10,056 nucleotides of DNA. It comes from Chloroflexota bacterium. Lineage in GTDB: Bacteria; Chloroflexota; Anaerolineae; UBA7937; B3-Chlor. The translations under genes were made by a program, and so were the position numbers. Positions 5,949-10,056 of the stretch are shown here, piece by piece. The stretch's first letter is position 1. Each line of letters opens with the position of its first letter. The notes below the pieces were generated by a model. That model was not told the origin of the DNA. It did not search any database and saw only the letters and a list, made by a program, of their open reading frames with translations. The stretch spans positions 1-10,056 of the forward strand of contig JAUWYD010000024.1 in assembly GCA_030616025.1 (NCBI GenBank). Direction: 5' to 3'.

Positions 5949-6338
5949 TTGAGCAAGTCCGACGTCTATTTGCAGCGCGCAGCAGACATAAGCGTGGAGG
6001 AAGGCGATAGCGCGTTCACGGCTTTGCTGCGCGAGAAAGGCGATGAGATCCGGAGAGACGTCTTCCTGACGCTGGCCCCAGAGCGGACCGCGTCTGGGCG
6101 GCTGCAGGTGGGGTATACCATTATCTATCCGGGATGTACCACGCGCGGTCATGAGCACGCAGACCGGGAGGAAGTGTACTGCTTCACGAAGGGCTGCGGC
6201 GTGATGGTCGTGGACAGCGAAGAATACGGGGTCACGGCGGGAGACACCCTCTACCTGAAGCCAGGGCCTTTCCACACCACGCGCAACACCACTGACTTCC
6301 CATTCGAGTTCTTCTGGATGACAATCAAGGTCGACTGA
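5949..6338 (+). CDS. Single-domain cupin protein, possible sugar isomerase
   Basis: A 129-residue protein with one cupin barrel. Motif 1 reads G62-CTTRG-H68-E-H70-ADRE-E75-VYCFTK-G, giving metal ligands His68, His70 and Glu74 or Glu75; motif 2 reads G98-DTLYLK-PG-PF-H109-TTR-N113, giving the fourth ligand His109. A mononuclear divalent metal site is therefore expected. The first 45 residues are a non-motif N-terminal segment. Small metal cupins include sugar and sugar-phosphate isomerases (the archaeal cupin glucose-6-phosphate isomerase has a similar YPG...HxH...EVY layout; B. subtilis YdaE-type lyxose isomerase is also a cupin), as well as dioxygenases and epimerases. The FGGY kinase begins 100 bases downstream, so an isomerase supplying a ketose is a reasonable guess, not a demonstrated role. 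Translation starts at TTG. Confidence 0.8.
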   Translation: MSKSDVYLQRAADISVEEGDSAFTALLREKGDEIRRDVFLTLAPERTASGRLQVGYTIIYPGCTTRGHEHADREEVYCFTKGCGVMVVDSEEYGVTAGDTLYLKPGPFHTTRNTTDFPFEFFWMTIKVD

Positions 6339-6426
6339 CCGGCATCCACCCGCCATTCAATACGCTGCTCCTTGGTGTGGGGACGCCCCTTTCTGAGAGA
6401 GGTCTCCGCCAACGCAGCAAGTCAAC

Positions 6427-6433
6427 GAGGGGG
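6427..6433 (+). promoter_or_regulatory. Ribosome binding site deciding the TTG start of the FGGY kinase
   Basis: GAGGGGG ends 5 bases before TTG 6439. The in-frame ATG at 6457 (Met7) has no Shine-Dalgarno sequence and would start at the phosphate-binding motif itself, so TTG is preferred. Confidence 0.6.
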
Positions 6434-6438
6434 TCGTC

Positions 6439-7962
6439 TTGAGATCTCGACTGTTGATGGGGATCGATATTGGCACGCAGAGCACACGCGTTGCTCTTGT
6501 GGACCTCGAGGGTCGGGTGGTGGCCAGCGCCAGCACGCCCCAGGAGATGACGACTCCCAAGCCGGGCTGGGCGGAGCAAGATCCAGACGTCTGGTGGTAC
6601 AACGCGCTGGAGAACGTGCACAGGGCCGTGGAACAAGCTGAGGCCGCACCTGAAGAAGTCATAGCGGTGGCGGTGTGCGGTCAGATGCACGCTACCGTAC
6701 CGCTCGGCAAAGACGGCGAACTGCTGAGCCACCGCGCACAGTTGTGGTGCGACAAGAGAAGCGCCAGACTGGTGGATGAGTTCAAGGCCGGGCCGCATAT
6801 CCAAGAGGCCATGCGCTTGGCTGGCAGTCCCCCGGTCGCCAACTGGCTGGGTTTCAATATCAAATGGCTGAAGGTCCACGAGCCGGATCTCTATGAGAAG
6901 ACCTGGAAGTTCGTCCTAAGCAAGGACTACATCAACTACAGACTGACCGGCGAGATCGCCACGGACTGGTCCGAGGCCTCCGGCTCGTTCCTTATGAACG
7001 CCAAGACCAAGACCTGGTCACCGGAATTGGCCGGGTACCTGGAGCTCGATGTGGCCAAGCTGCCCGAGGTGCGCGCCTCCTCGGATGTGGTGGGCAGGAT
7101 CACGGCTGAGGCCGCCCAGCTCACCGGCTTGGCGGAGGGGACGCCCGTCGTGGTAGGCGCTGGCGACATGCTTTGCATGCTGATCTCGTCGGGTTTGACG
7201 GAACCAGGGCGTGCATCGGACATCACGGGCACGGCGTCCATCATGGCGGTGTACGTGGAGGAGCCGGTTTTGGACCCGCGCCTGATGAACCTGCATCATG
7301 CGATGCCCGGTTGGATAGCGTTCGGCATCACCGACTCAGGAGGTGGCGCTCTCAAGTGGTTCAAAGACGAATTCTGCAAAGCCGAGGTAGCGGAAGCCGA
7401 GCGGAGCGGCAAGGACGTGTACGACATCCTGAACCCGAAGGCGGCTGAGGTCGAGGCGGGCAGCGAAGGGTTGCTTTTCTTCCCCTATCTGATGGGCGAG
7501 CGATCGCTGGGCACGCCCCTCGCGCGCGGTGTGTTTTTCGGGCTTACGCCGCGCATCGGAACAGGGGCCATGGTGCGTGCAATAATGGAGGGGGTCACCT
7601 TCGAACTGCGCCGTACGCTCGAAATCGTGGAGGACGCGGGCAATACAGTTCATGAAGTCTATACCATCGGCGGCGGGGCTCGCAGCGACCTGTGGTCGCA
7701 GATCAAGGCGGACATCTACCAGAAGCCCGTCTACACCTTCGAGGCCTCGGAAGGCGGCATCCTGGGGTCGGCCATCCTTGCCGGCGTGGGGGCAGGCTTC
7801 TACCCTGACGTGCGTGCTGGGGCAGAGCAGTGTCTTCGAGTGGACAAAGAGTTCCAGCCCGACGCGTCCAAGACCGCGCGCTACGACTACCTGTATGAGC
7901 TCTTCAAGGAAGTCCACGACCGGATGCAGGAACCTTTCGACAAGCTCGTGCGGATGCCATAG
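6439..7962 (+). CDS. FGGY-family carbohydrate kinase, xylulokinase-like
   Basis: A 507-residue protein of normal FGGY length. Visible motifs in order: N-terminal phosphate loop MGIDIGTQSTRVAL (7-20) with Asp10, substrate motif CGQMHATVPL (80-89) and LWCDKR (102-107), TDWSEASG (175-182), catalytic base Asp243 in VVGAGDMLC, ITGTAS (262-267), adenine-side GGGARSDLWSQIKADI (411-426), and EGGILGSAILAG (438-449). These are the XylB-type ATP-dependent kinase signatures, with GQMH the xylulokinase form. Departures from typical XylB are Ala-Thr-Val-Pro after GQMH where Gly-x-x-Leu-Leu-Asp is usual, and Trp177. The substrate could therefore be D-xylulose or a related ketose or polyol. It follows the cupin and precedes the KDPG aldolase by 148 bases on the same strand. 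I would not use the name xylB without a substrate test. Confidence 0.88.
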   Translation: MRSRLLMGIDIGTQSTRVALVDLEGRVVASASTPQEMTTPKPGWAEQDPDVWWYNALENVHRAVEQAEAAPEEVIAVAVCGQMHATVPLGKDGELLSHRAQLWCDKRSARLVDEFKAGPHIQEAMRLAGSPPVANWLGFNIKWLKVHEPDLYEKTWKFVLSKDYINYRLTGEIATDWSEASGSFLMNAKTKTWSPELAGYLELDVAKLPEVRASSDVVGRITAEAAQLTGLAEGTPVVVGAGDMLCMLISSGLTEPGRASDITGTASIMAVYVEEPVLDPRLMNLHHAMPGWIAFGITDSGGGALKWFKDEFCKAEVAEAERSGKDVYDILNPKAAEVEAGSEGLLFFPYLMGERSLGTPLARGVFFGLTPRIGTGAMVRAIMEGVTFELRRTLEIVEDAGNTVHEVYTIGGGARSDLWSQIKADIYQKPVYTFEASEGGILGSAILAGVGAGFYPDVRAGAEQCLRVDKEFQPDASKTARYDYLYELFKEVHDRMQEPFDKLVRMP

Positions 7963-8007
7963 CCTCTGACCTGTGCCCGCAGCTTCCAAGTGATGAGGGC
8001 AACCCTT

Positions 8008-8038
8008 AGGTGTGCGCCGTCGGGATGGCGTGACACCT
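8008..8038 (+). repeat. Stable hairpin between the FGGY kinase and KDPG aldolase genes
   Basis: AGGTGT (8008-8013) pairs with ACACCT (8033-8038) and GCGCC (8014-8018) with GGCGT (8027-8031), leaving an 8-base loop and a single bulged G at 8032; 11 pairs in total, one of them G-U. No T-run directly follows (the nearest T-rich stretch, TTGTCTTCTTGT, begins 22 bases later), so it is not a standard intrinsic terminator. It may process or stabilise the mRNA or attenuate read-through into the aldolase. Confidence 0.6.
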
Positions 8039-8110
8039 GGTGGGGTCCTACGTATGCAGATTGTCTTCTTGTAAGTAGCCGTTCTTCACATAACTCACCA
8101 AGGAGAGAAA

Positions 8111-8761
8111 ATGTCCAAAGAGAAGGATCTACAAAGAATTGTTGATTGCGGGGTAGTGGCGATTGTGCGTTTTGACCGCCCGGAGGAACTCGTTGAGGCG
8201 GCGCGGGCCATCAAGGCTGGTGGAGTGGATGTTATCGAATTCACCATGACTACCCCCAACGCGCTCAACATCATCGCGGCAAGCGCCGAAGAGTTCGGTG
8301 AGGAGGTGCTCTTGGGCGCAGGGACGGTTTTGGATCCAGAGACGGCTAGAGCAGCCATTCTCTCTGGCGCCAGGTACATCATCTCCCCCACGTTGAATCC
8401 GCAGGTCATTGAGCTTTGCCATCGCTACGGTGTGATTGCAGTCCCCGGGGCCTTCACGCCGACGGAGATCCTCACCGCTTGGGAAATGGGGGCTGATATG
8501 GTGAAGGTCTTCCCTGCCGCAGCCATGGGCCCAAGCTACATAAAGGATATCCTCTCACCCTTGCCCCAGGTGAGACTATTGCCCGTGGGTGGGGTGAGCG
8601 TGAGCAATGTAGCCGAATTCATCAAGGCCGGTGCCACGGCGGTGGCCGCCGGGAGCAGCTTGGTGGACAAGAGGGCTGTGGCCGAAAGGGACTTCGCCCG
8701 CCTGGCCGAGATCGCGCGCCAGTTTGTGACGGCAATAAAGGAAGCCCGAGGTTTGGCATAG
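8111..8761 (+). CDS. eda: 2-keto-3-deoxy-6-phosphogluconate (KDPG) aldolase
   Basis: A 216-residue class I aldolase, the normal family length, cleaving KDPG to pyruvate and glyceraldehyde 3-phosphate in the Entner-Doudoroff pathway. The Schiff-base lysine is Lys132 in MVKVFPAA; the proton-transfer Glu is Glu43 in VIEFTM (equivalent to E. coli Glu45). Other family segments are GVVAIVR (14-20), LLGAGTVLD (67-75), ISPTLNP (91-97), VPGAFTPTE (111-119), LPVGGV (157-162) and AAGSSLV (179-185, phosphate site). ATG 8111 has AAGGAGA (8100-8106). It pairs functionally with the KDG kinase at 1520, although six genes lie between. Enzymes of this family also use KDPGal and related substrates, so galacturonate- or galactonate-type pathways are not excluded. 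Confidence 0.94.
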   Translation: MSKEKDLQRIVDCGVVAIVRFDRPEELVEAARAIKAGGVDVIEFTMTTPNALNIIAASAEEFGEEVLLGAGTVLDPETARAAILSGARYIISPTLNPQVIELCHRYGVIAVPGAFTPTEILTAWEMGADMVKVFPAAAMGPSYIKDILSPLPQVRLLPVGGVSVSNVAEFIKAGATAVAAGSSLVDKRAVAERDFARLAEIARQFVTAIKEARGLA

Positions 8762-8771
8762 GAATGCACGG

Positions 8772-8793
8772 CCGAGTCCGAGAAACCGAGTCC
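8772..8793. repeat. 8-bp direct repeat after the aldolase gene
   Basis: CCGAGTCC occurs at 8772-8779 and 8786-8793, 14 bases apart. It lies 10 bases past the aldolase stop. A weak GCTCG/CGAGC stem (8857-8875, 9-base loop) also lies in this spacer. No function is evident for either. Confidence 0.5.
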
Positions 8794-8933
8794 TGGGAAA
8801 GCAACTAGCAACCTAGGTGTCACTCTGATGACCTGGCAGACTGGTGGCCCCGGTCCGCTCGTTTCCGTGTCGAGCGAAGCTCTCTGCAGCTGTCCCACTT
8901 TGCATCCTGATCATGATAGCTACCTTAAAACTC

Positions 8934-8960
8934 GGCAAATTGCCTAAATGCATGCCATTT
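8934..8960. promoter_or_regulatory. Adjacent dyads upstream of the regulator gene (candidate operator)
   Basis: GGCAA-A-TTGCC (8934-8944) and AAATG-CATGC-CATTT (8946-8960) are two perfect dyads separated by one base, ending 5 bases before the -35 element. Paired dyads next to the promoter of a GntR/HutC gene are a plausible autoregulatory operator. The same motif was not recognised in front of other genes by eye. Confidence 0.45.
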
Positions 8961-8965
8961 CGACC

Positions 8966-8994
8966 TTGTCGGATCAGGCAATATGGGGTATAAT
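8966..8994 (+). promoter_or_regulatory. Sigma70-type promoter of the GntR regulator
   Basis: TTGTCG (8966-8971) and a perfect TATAAT (8989-8994) are separated by 17 bases. Transcription would start near 9001, giving a leader of about 27 bases before ATG 9028. This is the best promoter in the window and indicates the regulator has its own transcript. Confidence 0.75.
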
Positions 8995-9027
8995 GTAATC
9001 ACAGGATGACAAGATGTAGGACGGACG

Positions 9028-9864
9028 ATGGTACTGGATAACCTCCCCGTAAGAGAAGTGATTCGGCGAGATAGTCCTGTTCCCTACTATTATCAACTTG
9101 AGGGATTCCTAAGAGATCGGATCGAAGACGGGACTTGGAAACCGGGGCAAAGGATCCCCTCGGAGGCGGAACTCTGCGCGGCCTTCGATGTCAGTAGAAC
9201 GGTGGTTCGACAGGCACTGAATGAGCTCGTCCAGGAAGGTGTGTTGTATCGGAGGAAGGGGAAGGGCACCTTCGTGGCTGAACCAAAGATCCGTGAGAGT
9301 CTGGTTCAGCATCTGACGGGCTTCTACGAAGACACGGTGGCGCTAGGGTTGAAACCCTCGACCAAGGTATTGCAGCAAAAAGTCATCCCTGCACCGCCGA
9401 AAATCGCGGAGGCGCTAGGCCTGAAGGAGGGCGATCCAGTAACTATGATCGATCGCTTGCGCTCCGTCGAAGGTGAGCCGATCGTTCTTGTGATTACGTA
9501 TGTCCCCTATAGAGTCTGTCCTGATCTTGTCAACGAGGACGTTTCCACGCAATCCCTATACGCAGTACTAGAGAAGAAGTACGGGTTAGAACTGGCCTAC
9601 GGCCGGCGCACATTGGAAGCTGTGGCAGCCACCGAAGAAGAGGCCGAATTGCTGGAAATCGAAGAAGGGGATCCCATCGTCCTACTGCGGAGCATCAGTT
9701 ATGTGAAGGATGGTGGGCCCATCGAGTATTTCAAAGCAAGGCATCGGGGCGACAGGAGCCGGTTCGAGGTGGAGCTTTTCCGTCCCGGCAGGGTCGACAC
9801 GCTCTCGCAAGAGGATATGTCTGCCCTGAGAAAACTGCCCCGGAGCAATGTCCTGAGCGGCTAG
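9028..9864 (+). CDS. GntR-family transcriptional regulator, HutC subfamily (UTRA domain)
   Basis: A 278-residue regulator. The N-terminal winged helix-turn-helix spans about residues 18-85: YYQLEGFLRDRI (21-32), PGQRIPSEAELC (39-50), VSRTVVRQALNEL (55-67) and the wing GVLYRRKGKGTFVA (71-84). Residues about 98-251 form a UTRA ligand-binding domain (LGLKPSTKVL, EGDPVTMIDRLR, EGEPIVLV, YVP, EEGDPIVLLRS, PIEYFKARHRGDRSRFEVEL), which in relatives binds sugar phosphates or other small effectors. HutC-type proteins are usually repressors released by a pathway intermediate. Start ATG 9028 follows a weak AGGA (9018-9021). The gene has its own promoter with dyads beside it, so autoregulation is likely, and by position it would control the upstream sugar cluster. 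The effector may be KDPG or another phosphorylated intermediate; that is inference. Confidence 0.92.
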   Translation: MVLDNLPVREVIRRDSPVPYYYQLEGFLRDRIEDGTWKPGQRIPSEAELCAAFDVSRTVVRQALNELVQEGVLYRRKGKGTFVAEPKIRESLVQHLTGFYEDTVALGLKPSTKVLQQKVIPAPPKIAEALGLKEGDPVTMIDRLRSVEGEPIVLVITYVPYRVCPDLVNEDVSTQSLYAVLEKKYGLELAYGRRTLEAVAATEEEAELLEIEEGDPIVLLRSISYVKDGGPIEYFKARHRGDRSRFEVELFRPGRVDTLSQEDMSALRKLPRSNVLSG

Positions 9865-10056
9865 ACCTATTTGGCAAGCCACGCCGTTTCTGGGCGTCCA
9901 GCGCCTCCAAAACTCAACGATGGAGGATCAAGCTTGTGCTGTTGCGAAACCAAGTATGACTGCAGAACTGGAGCTGGATGGGGAACGGAGGTGATGCCGA
10001 TAGAGGACGTGGCTACTGCGTTGTGGAATCGTGAGAACCGGAGGATTTGAGTCGGC
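9865..10056. other. Non-coding 3' end of the window
   Basis: After the regulator I see no convincing gene. A weak stem, ACGCC/GGCGT (9881-9897), has no T-run. Two tiny open frames overlap as TGATG (9920-9994, 24 codons; 9994-10050, 18 codons), the second behind an AACGGAGG; both are too short to support. A CCGGAGG (10038-10044) near the edge may be the ribosome site of a gene beginning beyond the window. Confidence 0.5.

Noticed and set aside
8061..8094. Possible promoter for the KDPG aldolase (TTGTCT and CATAAC)
   Set aside because: The spacing does not fit: the candidate -10 lies too far from TTGTCT and too near the alternative TTGTAA.
9920..10050. Two overlapping mini-genes (24 and 18 codons) joined by TGATG
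   Set aside because: Too short, no recognisable product; the overlap and GGAGG could be chance.
1..10056. CRISPR arrays, tRNA or rRNA genes, insertion sequences or phage genes
   Set aside because: No regularly spaced repeats, no tRNA-like or rRNA sequence recognised, no transposase or integrase.

Overview
This is a bacterial window of moderately high G+C. Every recognisable gene is on the + strand, with Shine-Dalgarno sites of the AAGGAG/GGAGG type, several TTG/GTG starts and two sigma70-like promoters. Gene content and style would fit an uncultivated Chloroflexota-like or similar soil, sediment or hot-spring bacterium, but no sequence here fixes the phylum and I hold that loosely. The theme is catabolism of sugars, polyols and sugar acids.

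Layout. 1-272: C-terminal end of a dihydroxyacetone kinase DhaK subunit. 450-1397: aldo/keto reductase with an intact D-Y-K-H tetrad. 1520-2506: PfkB-family 2-keto-3-deoxygluconate (KDG) kinase. 2507-2732: a structured spacer with a 12-bp inverted repeat and a promoter, followed by a small lipoprotein gene (2733-3026) that looks like a separate transcription unit. 3197-5419: coenzyme B12-dependent diol/glycerol dehydratase in which the large and medium subunits are one 740-residue protein. 5432-5869: its small subunit. 5949-6338: a single-domain cupin. 6439-7962: an FGGY (xylulokinase-like) sugar kinase. 8111-8761: KDPG aldolase. 8762-9027: promoter and operator-like dyads. 9028-9864: a GntR/HutC-family repressor with a UTRA sensor domain. 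9865-10056: no convincing gene.

How the genes may work together. KDG kinase plus KDPG aldolase form the lower Entner-Doudoroff route (KDG to KDPG to pyruvate and glyceraldehyde 3-phosphate). The cupin sits directly before the FGGY kinase and could be an aldose-ketose isomerase feeding it; this is inference. The B12 dehydratase turns a 1,2-diol or glycerol into an aldehyde, which the aldo/keto reductase could reduce; DhaK would handle dihydroxyacetone. The GntR/HutC protein is the likely local regulator. No transporter, microcompartment shell gene, dehydratase reactivase or B12 gene is visible, so the true substrate is not fixed.

The most interesting object is the dehydratase. The alpha and beta subunits are fused, the alpha part aligns without gaps to my recollection of the Klebsiella oxytoca enzyme with all listed active-site residues kept, residue 336 is Ala instead of Gln, the microcompartment-targeting N-terminal extensions are absent from the beta and gamma parts, and an in-frame ATG with a Shine-Dalgarno-like sequence lies exactly at the fusion junction.
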